Shown here: piece by piece, positions 15,001 to 25,822 of the stretch
Layout: each line of letters starts with the position of its first letter
Numbering within the stretch: the stretch's first letter is position 1
Source of the DNA: Reclinomonas americana ATCC 50394
Taxonomy: Eukaryota > Jakobida > Jakobea > Jakobida
Assembly (NCBI GenBank): GCA_048213135.1
Contig: PS015159.1
Coordinates: 107,652-164,809 of the forward strand
Length of the DNA: 57,158 bases
Direction: 5' to 3'
Position numbers and translations under genes: made by a program
The notes under the pieces: model-generated
Seen by the model: the letters and a program-made list of their open reading frames with translations, nothing else
Told to the model about the DNA's origin: nothing
The model's database searches: none

Positions 15001-18000
15001 GCCACCACTGGTGCACCTCTGAGTGTGTCGAGTGCAGCCACCCCGTTCTCCGTGCAGAGCCCATCCATCACGGTGACGCCTGTGTCGGTGCCAGTGTTCC
15101 GCGGCTACGCGGTACCTGTGCAGTTTGTTTGTCTGTTCCCGTCACCGGCCACCATTGTCGCCAGTGTCGGCGCAATGTCAGTGGCCTCGGCGTCTGCCAC
15201 CTGTAACGGCAGTGCGGTGAACACACTGCAGTTGCCCATGTCGAGCACGGCAGCGAGTACCACGACGGTGGCTTTTTCGTGTGCACAGTTTGCGGGACTC
15301 GGCACCGCGAGCACCGTCGTTGCGGTCGGTGATGCGCTCTCTAGTTTCTCAGCTGCCGCCGCCCTGTGGTGGACGGGCGACACCACGTCACTGTCGTGGA
15401 CTTGCAGTCTGAGCGCGCAGGCCACTGTGCGAGTGGAGATCAGCACGGCTGGTGGTTCGCCGCTCTTGGAACACGAACTATCCAATGGTGGTGTCGGCAC
15501 CTGTCCCGCCGCGTTTAGTTGGACTCTGGAGAACGATCTCGCTGCGCTGCCTGCCGGCGGTTACTTGGTCACTCTTCGTGACGTGCAGCAGTCAACCTCT
15601 GTGACCGGACCACTGACAGTGGCGCCTGCTGTGCGCTCTTCGCGACTCACGCAAGTGACTGTCACCACTGCGCTCTCGCCGCCGCCCGTCGCCGGCTCCA
15701 CACTGGCATTCACGTACATTTGCAACAACCCGACGACGGTGAATGTGGCGGCTGCATTGGTGGACGTGCACACCGGCACTCGCACGGCGTTGGGTGCCTT
15801 GCCGGCGCCCCCCACCATGTGCGACGGAGTGAACCCTAACTCGGCGTCGATCACGATTCCCACAAGCACCAGCGCCACAGTGGTGTCACTCGAGGTGATG
15901 GATGTGGATAGACCACTGGTCGTGTCGCAGTCGTCGCCATTTTCGGTGCTCTCCCAGTCCGTCACCGCAGTGAGTCTGCTCGGTCCGGCCTACGCCTTTG
16001 TCGGCACGTCGAGCACTGTGTCGTTCCGATGTACGGCGGCGACGCAAGTGGATGTGACACTGCGCTCCTCTGTCGGCGTTGTGCTTGCCACCCTCGCCTC
16101 TGCCGCAGCTGTCTCGTGCGGCAGCGATCCAACTACCGGTTTCGGCACGCAACAATCGCTCAACATCGCGTTCACTGCCGCCTCATTCTCCGGCCCAACA
16201 ACCACTGGCCTGTTGTGGGTCTCGGATTCCGCACAGCCAGCCATCGGTGCCGCCACTGCCACCAGCATTACTGTGTATCGTTGCGTGCATTCCCAGTGTT
16301 TTTTCCTCTGCAATACATGTTCGTTTCCTCAAACAACATTCCCTGTTTCGCCACAGAGGCGAGCATTAGTGTGCCGGTCCTGCAGCCATCGACCGGCTCG
16401 TTGTTCTCCCATTACACGTACTTGGTGTCGTTCACCTGCAAGTCACCTACTGTACAAGTCAACGTGTGGCTCCGCAACGTGGTGGCCAACACACGTGTAT
16501 CGCTGACGCCGGCGTCGTCGGTGACGGTGGTGTGCACGCCAACTGGCACACCGTTCATCAATGTGGTGTCGGTGATGGTTCCCTCCTCCATCACCGTCGG
16601 CACCACGTATGCCATCGATGTGGAGGATGCCAGTACGGCCAGTATCAGTGTCGCCTCGGCATCGGTGGTGGCCGCGGCTGCGTTCACGGCTCCAGCCTTG
16701 TCTCCGCTGGTGACTTCGGTGTCGCGTGGAGAACGTCGCACCATCACGTGGGACTGTGTGGCCACGCAGCTGGTGGGCACCGTGGAGCTGGTGGCGCAGG
16801 TCAGCGGCTCGGAAATTGTGGTGGGTCGAGTGACGGGATGCACAGTCGGTGCCGCACTCTCCTGGTCGATTCCGGAGACACTGCCGCTTGCTGTGCCCAT
16901 CCTGCTGGTGGTGCGTGATGCTGGCGTGCCGGAGGTGTCGGCGAGTGCCGCGCAGACGTTTTCGGTGGCGGGCATTGGCATCGATCAAGTTGTGGTGGTA
17001 TCGGTTGGCACAACTCTGTTGGTGGAGGGTGGGACGGCGCGCGTGCAGTTCGTGTGCACCAGCACGCTCACCACGCAAGTCGACGTATTCTTGGACAACG
17101 CGACGGTCGGCACCGCAGTGGCAGCCACGTGTGGCCCCGCGGCCGCGCCGCAAGTGTACCAGTGGACGTTGCAGCAGTCGGGTACTGGAATGCGAGTGCG
17201 GGTGGTGGACAGTCAGCGTGCCAGGTGAGGGTTGGAGTGAGAGAGAGGAGATTCGTGTTGAAAAAAGAGGTGGTGAACGCAGATTCATGGACTCACAGCT
17301 GTTCTCTGTTTTTTTGCAGTGTGGTGGGAGCAAGCAGCGCTGTGGACGTGCTGGCGCGACAGATTTCGACACCGATTGTGGTGCCGGCGCTGTCGGCGTT
17401 CTTTGCCGGTTCGCCAGCCACCGTGCAATTCCGCTGCAACTCACCTGCTACCACCTCGGTCACGCTGTCGTACCGTCGCAACACTTACCCATTCAACCTC
17501 GGCACTGCGATTGGCACAGTGAGTGTGACGTGCGAGCCTACGATGGCCACCTTGCAATCGTTCGCGTGGGCCGCAGTGCCGCCGACCTCCGTCGATCCGT
17601 GGGTGGTCGATGTGAGCGACGGTGTGGTGGTGTCCACAAGTGCCGTATTCACGCCTCTGCAGCCATCGCTGCAGCTCAGCAACGTCCTCTCAACAGTCTT
17701 CGCCGGCTACACCTTGTCGTTCACACTGCTGTGCAATTTCGATCCTACCACCAGTGTGCAGGCCACGCTGTTGCCGCTGGATTCGCCGGCACCACTCGGA
17801 CCGCGCACTGTGACACTCACGCCCAGTGCCACGAACTGTGCGTCGAGTGGCCTCACCAACAACATGCGCGGAGCAACACCGACAGATCTCACTCCTGGAC
17901 GGTATTCGCTGCTGGTTGCCGACGCCAGTCGACCCACACTCTCAGTCACCTTCCCCACGGTCCTGAACGCCGTGCGCACCCTGTCGATCTCGCTGCTGCG

Positions 18001-20768
18001 TGGATCCATGGTCTACAAACGTGGTGACACGGTGGAGGCGACGGTCGCGTGCGCCGACAACTCGCAGTTCAAACGCCTGGTGGTCGCTGTGGTGCGCGCC
18101 AGCAATCAACAGTACTTGGTGCCGGTGGCCAACGTGTCGCCGTTTGTGTGTTTTGGCTCCACGACTGTCACGTGGCGAGCCGCGCCGGTGACTGGCGAAA
18201 CCATGTTGGCATTGCAGGCGTACGACGGCGACTCTCCGTCGTCCCAGGCAGTGAGTGCCAGCTTCTCAGTCGTCGGTGAGTGTGATACAGGCACGCGTGT
18301 GAACCGCAGAGAAAAAGAAGCATTCCTAACGTAACTTCCCTATCCGCAGAGACGCAGTTTGTGCTCGACGCAGCCGACACGTGGACACCGGTGGCCTTGG
18401 TGCCGGCCACCATCGACTTCTCGTTCCGCTGTCTCGGTGTGGGACGCGCCACAGCAGTCGATGTGGTGCTGCAGAATCTGTCGACAGGCGAAGACGTGCT
18501 GTTGCTGGCGTCCGGTCGCAATGTGGCCTGCGACGGCTCGCTGAACTCGCTGTTGCGCAACATTACGGTGGCCGATGTGGAGCAGTTCGGTTCGGCCACC
18601 AGTGACCTCTTCTCGGTGTTGGTGCGCGACTCGCGGCTCGCCGTCAGCAACAGCACTCGCCAGTTCCAGTTTGTGCCGGTGGAGATTGACATTTCTCGCA
18701 TGCCACCGGCGCAGAGCTACTTTAGCCTGCCCAACTATGTGACATTCACATGCAGCCACTCGTCGGTGCGCCAAGTGTTCTTCGATGTGGTCGATGTGGC
18801 GGATGGACGCGTGTGGTGGTCATCGGCACCATCGTCGCCGCGCACCACAACGTGCGGTCAGGGCGGCTTTGGCGACACGTATCCGTGGTTCCCACCGAAA
18901 GAGGCCGTGTCTCGGCGTGTGCAGTTGGTGATTCGAGATGCTCAGCGGCCGGCCATCCGTGTGGCCACCGATCCGGTGACAGTGCGAGGTGAGTGAGAGA
19001 GAGAGAGAGGGAGGAAGAGAGAAAGGAGGAGAACTGCAGAGGGTTGTGTACTGCAGAGCTCCGTGTAGTGCACTCGTTTACTGTGTCTCGCACAGCCGGA
19101 GCACTTTCGCTGGCCGAGCCGCGTGTGAGCTCCACCGTAAAGCCCTTCTCAACCACCACCATCTCCTGGCGGTGCATGGCGGACGTGCCGCTGCAGGTGG
19201 ACATATCGCTGTTGACGGAGACTGCATCGGTGCGGTGTTTATCTCTCCATTGCCTGGTACTTAGACCTTTGTTTGTTGACTCACTGGCCTTTTTTGTTTG
19301 CACATTGTAGCTGCAATTTGTGGTGGCCACGCGCTGGCCGTCAGTGTGCAGCGGCACAAGCAACGTGTCACTCAATTCGCTGGAGTGGAACTTCCCTGTC
19401 ACCAAGGCCTACGCCAACATGACATCCGAGCGCGCCACGCTGCGCCTCGCCGACTCGCTGACTGGCGAGCAGAGCCACTCGGTGGTCATTTTGTTGCAAT
19501 GTTGCGTGTATGTCGACGCAGAACTGCCGAATAATGACCACTACTCACCTTTTTTTCTTGTGTGGCAGATGAGCAAATCCTCGTCTCTGTGCCACCGTCG
19601 CCGGCGCTGGCGTCACCAGAGGATTCGGTGGGTGTGGTGGCGCTCGATACAACCAATTCACTGACGTGGCGATGTACGCGATTGTCGATGGAATTCGCGC
19701 ATGTGTTGCTTGTCGGTACTCCACCTGCCGGCACCTCACTCGCGTCCTTCTCGCCACCGATACTCCGCTCGGATGCGGTTCCGCCTGTGTTGTCGCCCGA
19801 CGGACTGTCCCTGTTCTGGTTCCTGGCCTACAACGTGACCAGTCAGTGCAGCGATGGTGGTGAGGAACGGAGTAGATAGTGGAGTAGTGGTGCTGTGCTC
19901 GAAACTTATTTGCCACGGCACAGATCAACGAGCCGAGATCGTCAACACGTTGCCGTGGCGTGCCGAGCGGCAATTCGCCGACTCATCGTTCACCTACAAG
20001 GTGCAAGTGGTGGACGCCGAAACGTTCGAGGTGCGCAGTCAGTCCGCCGATTTCGTGCTGGCTCCGGCGCCGACCGCCGTGGATTCGTCGGGCACCAACA
20101 GCGGCAGTGGACTGAGTCGACCGGCGCTCATTGGACTCATTGTCGGCTTGTGTGCGCTGGCCGCACTGGTGGCGGCCCTGATCGCATGCATCCTCATCCG
20201 ACGCCGCCGACGCCGCCGCAGCCTGCTCGAACGTGAGCGTCTGCGGCAGAAGACCGCCTCTGACAAGGCGTTGGTACTCGTGCGCACGCCGCGCTTCAAC
20301 CTCACGCAGGCGCTGGACCGAGCTTCGCCCCCGGCAGAGACGCAGCCGTCGCCCGTGTTCACTGCGCTTGTCGGCGCAATGCCTCCACCGCCCAACACGC
20401 GACCGGCGCCTGTGACGCTGCCACCGGTTCGCTACCGCCGGTTCGGCGCTCTGCTCAGTCCCGAAGCATCGCCTCCACCGCCGCACACCCTGCACCCACA
20501 ACGGCCAAAGAAGGGCGACGACGACGAGGACGAGGACGGCGACGATGCTGGTGGACGTGATGACGCGTCCACCGTAGTGTCGGCGCCGCGGCACCGTCTG
20601 CCTTCGCGCCTGCTGCAAGCACAACGACTCGGTCTGTTTGCTCTGCCGGTGCCGGCCATGGTGCCGTCGCCGGTACCGGAATCGGCACCACCCACCGAGC
20701 CACCATCGAGTCGCCAGTCGAGTCGCACCAGTGCCGCCAGAAAGCTGGTGACGTTGGTCCGCCGGTAA
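1..20768 (+). CDS. Giant NHL / IPT-like / Ig-like repeat surface protein, type I membrane protein (5' partial)
   Basis: The window opens inside this gene, so the start and any signal peptide are not seen. Order of visible parts: end of one IPT-like repeat (1-149), one full IPT-like repeat (about 212-507), NHL-type propeller blades (about 570-1770), two IPT-like repeats (2020-2860), a longer NHL stretch (2870-5490), about eight IPT-like repeats (5560-8050), about thirty Ig-like repeats (8050-19860), a transmembrane helix and a cytosolic tail ending at the stop at 20766-20768. Dozens of introns are evident from frame changes bounded by GT...AG, for example a donor at 508 and the last acceptor at 19922-19923. 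The layout suggests a very large extracellular stalk for adhesion or ligand binding; this is inference. A 46-base gap lies in an NHL exon. I do not recognise a named orthologue. One gene rather than several is likely because repeats run through without an internal start or stop, but transcripts are needed to prove it. Confidence 0.75.
570..1770 (+). other. NHL-type beta-propeller blades, first stretch
   Basis: Within the giant surface protein. Blades follow the pattern AG..G..G..DG....A.F..P.G.A.D...N.L.I.DS.N..IR..: a blade around 580-710 (gap-rich AGVPSS start), one at 885-1050 (YVYAGQVN, ITDSGNYVIRRVD) and one at 1140-1330 (VAGLGGASGSADGA, LISDSSRIRLFD). A further blade at 1570-1760 reads through LAGTGASGTSNGSAS. 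Exons are separated by short introns, one of which carries a (GT)n tract at 1076-1097. NHL propellers usually bind proteins, glycans or RNA; an extracellular position favours protein or glycan ligands. Confidence 0.75.
2021..2862 (+). other. Pair of IPT/TIG-like repeats between the two NHL stretches
   Basis: Two repeats of the giant surface protein. The first (2036-2340) has the hydrophobic opening PTIPALGGQVVTLFG, a short D-x-A-F-I-L strand, a cysteine, and the closing signature GGKYHLCVRW followed by Y-x-x-V-G. The second is split by introns; its end is LCIRWSSIAYYVQV near 2730-2790. The closing pattern (A/G)G-x-Y-x-(L/V)-C-(I/V/A)-R, then Y about 8 residues later, recurs in all repeats of this class in the window and separates them from the Ig-like repeats downstream. 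Confidence 0.65.
2868..5490 (+). other. NHL-type beta-propeller blades, second stretch
   Basis: At least eight blades follow one another: CTYAGFGVAGSSGG at 2869, FVLAGSGSSGSANN at 3112, TTYSGASVGFVDGA at 3350, STLSGVSTGLAGYADG at 3508, NRYAGRGLLGSLDG at 3849, CTFAGSGALGYVDG at 4078, WTVAGTGVGGYLDA at 4317, STLAGSTSGYANG at 4488, TLLAGTPGTTGRTNG at 4728, VYAGSGTQSFQDG at 5270. Each is followed by A-x-F/Y-x-x-P-x-G-(I/L) and a closing DS/DT-G-N-N-x-I-R. The number is enough for one or two closed six-bladed propellers. A gap at 3978-4023 interrupts one blade, and the frame changes across it, so the gap length is not exact. Confidence 0.8.
3978..4023. other. Assembly gap (46 N) inside an NHL exon
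   Basis: Run of N. The NHL reading frame before the gap (ending IADDNR) and after it (beginning DTPYMSMGTFE) are in different frames, so the true missing length is not 46 or an intron lies in it. Confidence 0.95.
5560..8050 (+). repeat. Array of about eight IPT/TIG-like repeats
   Basis: Tandem repeats of 90-105 residues. Each opens with a proline-containing strand and G-x-G-(F/L) (SGTGLIDNTADSAGF, NGAGLLDLVSGDAQA, TGSGFAASLDAAAV, TGAGFVDVSSDGSAV), continues with (I/V)(L/V)AT.. and a cysteine, and ends with AG-x-Y-x-(L/V)C-(I/V/A)-R followed by a Y. Strand order and the G-x-G-F motif are those of IPT/TIG immunoglobulin-like folds of receptors and filamin-like surface proteins. The paired cysteines, one after the first third and one in the C-x-R motif, are not a general IPT feature and probably make a disulfide. 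Two short introns interrupt the array, at about 6748-6812 and 7440-7483. Confidence 0.65.
8050..19860 (+). repeat. Array of about thirty Ig-like repeats with a conserved cysteine pair
   Basis: The repeat is about 100-110 residues: P-x-x-(V/L)..G..Y.(V/L).(F/W).C(N/x).P.TT.V.(V/L).L......., then V(T/S)C(D/N)G......(F/L).W.(V/A)..., then Y.L.(V/I).D........S..F.(V/I). Clear examples start near 8400, 8750, 10780, 12310, 13000, 13760, 14770, 15690, 16400, 17390 and 18380. The first cysteine lies in an F-x-C strand and the second precedes a W/F strand about 40-50 residues on, so a disulfide like that of Ig folds is expected. The fold resembles secreted Ser/Thr-rich Ig-like cell-wall domains only in general outline. 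Introns often sit exactly between repeats, which fits growth by exon duplication. Confidence 0.65.
19924..20768 (+). other. Last exon: membrane-proximal end, transmembrane helix and cytosolic tail
   Basis: Acceptor CACAG ends at 19923. The exon encodes the end of the last repeat, a Gly/Ser linker (SSGTNSGSGLSRP), a hydrophobic helix at about 20125-20193 (starts ALIGLIVGLCALAAL) and a stop-transfer run of eight arginines broken by nothing acidic, hence N-out/C-in topology. The tail of about 190 residues has PPPP and PxxP clusters that could bind SH3 or WW domains, an acidic DDDEDEDGDDAGG patch near 20517-20550, and ends LVTLVRR at the stop. No kinase or other enzymatic domain is present. Confidence 0.8.
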
Positions 20769-20966
20769 ATGAAGAGCATGAGTTGTCCTGCATGCATGCA
20801 TTCAGTCAGACAGTTTGTGTTTTCGTCGCATGCAAGCACTTGCTGAGTTCCGGGCCTCGCTTGCTCGGCTCGACCCGCAGCTCCACCACCCGTCAGAAGT
20901 TGCGCTGCAGCAAGCAAGCGAGGGGCGAATGAGAACGCGCGCACACACGACATGTCACTGCAGCGC

Positions 20967-20999
<33 letters not shown>

Positions 21000-21106
21000 C
21001 AGAGAAGAGCGTGTGTGTGTTTGTGTATGCTGACACTGTGACGGTGTGTTGTGTCACAGGAGGGTTGGGAAGCGGTCTGGTTGGAGTTTGTTGGTCTCTT
21101 GCGACC
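20769..21106. other. Intergenic spacer with (GA)n and (TG)n tracts
   Basis: Between the stop of the giant surface protein and a gap. It contains (GA)n at 20967-20993 and a short (GT)n at 21008-21021. No exon with a convincing frame is seen. A 3' UTR of the upstream gene and the promoter of the downstream gene are expected here or in the gap. Confidence 0.6.
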
Positions 21107-21662
21107 NNNNNNNNNNNNNNNNNNNNNNNNNNNNNNNNNNNNNNNNNNNNNNNNNNNNNNNNNNNNNNNNNNNNNNNNNNNNNNNNNNNNNNNNNNNNNN
21201 NNNNNNNNNNNNNNNNNNNNNNNNNNNNNNNNNNNNNNNNNNNNNNNNNNNNNNNNNNNNNNNNNNNNNNNNNNNNNNNNNNNNNNNNNNNNNNNNNNNN
21301 NNNNNNNNNNNNNNNNNNNNNNNNNNNNNNNNNNNNNNNNNNNNNNNNNNNNNNNNNNNNNNNNNNNNNNNNNNNNNNNNNNNNNNNNNNNNNNNNNNNN
21401 NNNNNNNNNNNNNNNNNNNNNNNNNNNNNNNNNNNNNNNNNNNNNNNNNNNNNNNNNNNNNNNNNNNNNNNNNNNNNNNNNNNNNNNNNNNNNNNNNNNN
21501 NNNNNNNNNNNNNNNNNNNNNNNNNNNNNNNNNNNNNNNNNNNNNNNNNNNNNNNNNNNNNNNNNNNNNNNNNNNNNNNNNNNNNNNNNNNNNNNNNNNN
21601 NNNNNNNNNNNNNNNNNNNNNNNNNNNNNNNNNNNNNNNNNNNNNNNNNNNNNNNNNNNNNN
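21107..21662. other. Assembly gap (556 N) hiding the 5' end of the glomulin-like gene
   Basis: Run of N. The first readable codons after it belong to the next gene with no ATG in frame, so its start lies in this gap. Confidence 0.95.
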
Positions 21663-24238
21663 CGTGGTCTTTCATCGTCGAGGCGTGCGTGCTCTGCCGT
21701 CGCTCACTGTGGCTGAACAGCGTTGAGCCGTATCACGGCGAAGCGAGCTCGTTTCGTGGCCTCGGCCGTGCAGGCAGTATCGTGCCTCTTCAACGAGCTG
21801 CTGCAGGAGGAGTCGGCGAGGAGAGTGTCGGAGGAGGTGATGGAAGATGAGGACATGGAGGTGGAGACGAGCGTGGCCAACGACTCGACGGCATCGGAGG
21901 ACGCCATCAACATGCGACTCAATCTGGAGCTGTTTCGGAGTGTTGTGCGCTTTGCCAGCGGAGTCTGCTCATGGTTGACCAGCAGGGTACGCGTGGGGAG
22001 TGTCAGGCAGCAGGAGTGGAAAGTTTGCTTACTGTTTGACTGCGCCTCATGGCAATGCAGCGCACCGACAGCTCTCCGGACACGGTGGAGGAACGCGTCT
22101 ATTTCCTTTACCTCGCGTTCTCGCTGCTGGCCTGGGCGGCGCAGCAGCCCGGGTACCTGGCCGAAAGCTCCACTGGTCGCCAGCTGGTCGATGAGCTCAT
22201 TGTTGCGTTTCTTCGGCTGTCAGCTTCTGTGCATCACGCTCTGACCCGTGTGTGTCGCAGTTGGAGGTGCTGACTTGCGGAGCCAGCGACCGCTCGATTT
22301 TGGAGAGAAAGCGCTTGTGCAAGTGGCTGGTGGAAAACAAGAAAGAGAACCGCAAACAGCTGGAGCACTTGCCGGATGTCAGCGAGGTGATGAAGGACAT
22401 CGGTGAGTGGGAGTGGGAGGGGGAGGGGGAGAGAGAGAGGAAAGGAAGAGGGGAAGGGGAGGGGGAAGGGGAGCACTACAGTGACCAGGGCTGTGATTCC
22501 CTGAACTGGGTGTGTGCAACAAACTACGCAGAGAAGTAAGCACAACACATTTGTGAGTGCGTGAGTGTGAGAGAGAGGGGAGAGAGAGAGAGGCCGGAAC
22601 TGTGATCCTCTAAACTGATTGTGTACGAAAAATACGCAGAGAAGCAAGCACAACACCCCACCGTGCCAGACCCGGAAGACGACGATGACCTGACGGACGT
22701 GGTGCAGTACACGGACCTCGGCGTTGGGCTGTACGTCTACTTTACTCGTGTGATGGAGGAGAGGGTCGGTCAGATGACGGTGGCGGCTGGTCTGCCCGTG
22801 CCGGTGCGCTCCTATGTTATGCCACCGACGGCACAGTTTCGTCTTGCGCTGCCGGTGATTGGAGAGATGCTGTCAAGGTGAGACCCGCCTTTTTCTTTGC
22901 CTTCTGGTGTTTTGTGAGATTGCTGACTTGCCTTGGTATGCGATGCGCAAGTCATGTGGCGCCGGTGCACCGATTGGGCGCCCAGTTGGCGGGCCACTTT
23001 ATCGAGCAGCTGGAGGAGGAGTACACGGTCGAGACGGGCCATGAGTTTGACGAACTGATCGACATGACACAGGTGCGTAACGCATGCATGCTCCCCGTCT
23101 TGATGTGTCGATGATGCTCAACGCAATTGCGCAGACGCTGTTGGCCGTCATGGTGTACTCGCCGCTGGACGAGGTTCGACGTGGAGCGTATGCCACATCC
23201 CTCCAACTCGTCAGTCGGTGTCGTCGTTCACTGCAATTCGACCTGCTGTATCGGCTGCTGGACAACTCGAATCACACGCTCGTGAGCATGCTGATTCAGT
23301 GCTTTAAGAACCAGGTGCGTGTGTGCATTCAGTGCATGGTCGCTCTCCATGATTTGTCCTGAAAACCCTTGTGTGTGTGCGTGCGTGCACAGATTGTGCG
23401 CAGTCTGCAAGATTTCCGCCGACTCGGTCGCATGCCAGACGAGGCGAGCGAATTCCTTTCGCCCAAGGCCTACAAGATTGTGTTTTTGTGCCTGCAGCGT
23501 CTGGCCGGATACCCGGTCGAGCACATTGACGCACTAATGAGCCTGCTGAACACGTACAAGTTCCTGCTGCTGGCCAGTCGCGCCAACGCCGACATTCTTG
23601 GTCCCGATCCGTGGCACGCCTGGGCGCCGCGCTCCGTGCGCCGCATGCGAGAGGCCTGCCTCAAACTGTTGTATGAGCGCGCTGGCAAGTCGGTGGCCGA
23701 CGAGGAGCGCAAGCTGGAAGAGGAGCGACTGCGCAAGGCGGTGGTGGAGGACGAATCCATGTCGCCGTTGGCTGCCGGTGAAGGCAAGGCTGGCGAAGGT
23801 GAAGGAGAAGAGGACGATTCAGTGGCGGTGGAGGTGGCCTCGGCGCTGGTGCCGCTGACAGCAGCGGCCAGCAGCACTGTGAAAATCAGTGCCGAGTTGC
23901 GCACTCGCGATATGCATGACCCGTCGGTGCAGTTCCCGCGCCGCGAGGACGGCGGATTCGAGTCGGCCAACATTGGTGCCGAGCGCGCGCTCATCTCCAA
24001 CTTGTGGGCACTGCAGTCGTTGTACATGGAGGTGAGTGTGGGCAGGGAGGATGGGAAGGAAAGGGCGGGCCGAAAATGCTTATGTGTCCTTCAGGTATTC
24101 GACATGCTCAAGGCGGTCCCACAAGCCCCTTCTGCTGCCGGCACTGTGCTGCCGCCGTCCGCGGTCTCTGCTGGCCCCGTAGAGGAGGATTCCGCGGGCA
24201 GTGCGAGTGGAAGTGGTGGCGAGGGCGGCAGTCAGTGA
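21663..24238 (+). CDS. Glomulin/ALF4-like HEAT-type protein (5' partial)
   Basis: Exons inferred from frame and splice signals: about 21723-21986, 22062-22228, 22261-22402, 22640-22877, 22952-23072, 23135-23313, 23393-24031, 24094-24238 (stop). The protein is alpha-helical and HEAT-like. The stretch TLLAVMVYSPLDEVRRGAY...LLYRLLDNSNHTLVSMLIQCFKNQIVRSL and the later FLSPKAYKIVFLCLQRLAG.. ANADILGP fit the glomulin / ALF4 / YAP-binding family, whose animal member caps RBX1 and restrains cullin-RING ubiquitin ligases. Acidic, low-complexity inserts occur in exon 1 (EEVMEDEDMEVE) and in the last large exon (EGEGEEDDS), and the C-terminus is Ser/Gly-rich. The start is missing: the first frame after the gap has only a TTG at 21723. 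The stop is only 84 bases from the stop of the convergent TAPT1 gene. Another HEAT-repeat family cannot be excluded. Confidence 0.55.
22229..22260 (+). other. Predicted 32-base intron of the glomulin-like gene
   Basis: Begins GTGCAT and ends CGCAG. Removing it joins LRLSAS to LEVLTCGASDRS in phase; without removal the frame hits a stop within 15 codons. It is one of the shortest introns in the window. Confidence 0.55.
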
Positions 24239-24322
24239 ATGCGGCCGCACTTTCGTCAGTGACACAAGTAGTACCTCATTTTTTTACAACATTTCTCTCG
24301 CCATAATCGCACACACAGTCTC

Positions 24323-25787
24323 TCATTCCTGCTGATCGGCGGCACGCAGCAGCTCCTTTTCGTCGTGATTGAGGCGTTGCACGAGTTCGCTCCGCGAGCA
24401 CACGAAGCGCTTGGCGTACTCGACGAGCACCGATTTGACCACGCACTTGACGACAACAAGGACCAGCAAGCCGACCAGCACCAACAACCACCACGTTGCC
24501 GGCAGCATGCTTTGTAGTGTCTCGCCGAGTACTCGAGTGAGCTGCGCGTACGTCAGCCACAGGAGAAGGAGCTGGCATGAAATGCGCCCACGCAACGAGA
24601 CAGGCGAGTGGGATCGGCACGAATCCGAGTCGGTGAAGTGCGTTGCCGGAGGCATCGAGAGCGCGCTGTCGAATGTGTAAGGAGGGGGGAGCGAGACAGA
24701 GAGGCGACGGGAATTCACGCACAATCTCATTGGCCGCCAGCGGAGCCGTGACTTGCTTGCACAGAAGCAGGCGGAATACTTGATACGACTCGGGACGAAT
24801 GCCATTGAACTTGGTGAGGAAACAGTGCTTCACCCAGTCGACGCACACCTACAGCGACCCAGGTGAGCCGTGATTGAGTGTACCTCTCTTCACTCAGGGA
24901 CAGAAGCGCACTGAATACCTCAGCTGCTAGCAGCAACAACACCCACAGCACGTCGGCTTGGCCGGCGGCGTGCAGATTCTGAATAACAATCACGATGCTG
25001 TAGACCGTCAGCTGCACGCGCTCGACCGCATCTGCGAGAATGCAGGGAGGCGCTTCAACGGAGGGAATGCAGCAAGGGGAAATGATGGGATTGGCAGAGC
25101 GTCACGCACCACTGCACGAGATCTGGAACAGGTTCTTGTTGTCTAGCCTCTTGAATACGCTGCCCTTCAGCTCTACAAAGTTGTTGGAGATGAGGAGTGT
25201 CAGCAGCGCGTTGTTGCGCGAGTTGAGCGACACGTTCAGCGTGACCACTTGTCCCAGCAGCACCAGCGAGTGCACAACTGTGCGGGTGGCACCGCATGAG
25301 ATATCGCAAGCGGAATAAGAAAAGAGAGAGAAATTGTACGCAACAGAGATAAAAGATGGTGCCGATAAAGGTGACGAGTCGGTGATTTCCGTTGGCGCAC
25401 ACCGCGTAGAAAAAGGCGTAGAGGATGTCGGGTCCGAACGAGCAGCACAGTTTGTCGAACACCTCCAGCAGATTGTAGATGACGTAGAGCTTGAGTGTGG
25501 ATTCGCCGCGCACAAAGTGGTACACCTTGGCGTAGTCAAAGTACAGCAGCACATACACCGTGCAGATCATGATGACGAATTTGAGGAGGTCGGCACGGTG
25601 GGAGAGCTTCAAGCTGGGGAAGAATGGAAAGTGAGTGAGGTGGGAAGGGAGCAGGAGAGGGAGAAAAGAGGGGAAGGGAGAGAATAGGGATCTGAGACTT
25701 CCCCCACTCTCTCCCCTCCTTTGTTTTTTCTCTGTTTCTCCACGTCACAACCCCATTCCTCTCTCTCTTTCTTTCTTTCCTTCTTTC

Positions 25788-25822
<35 letters not shown>

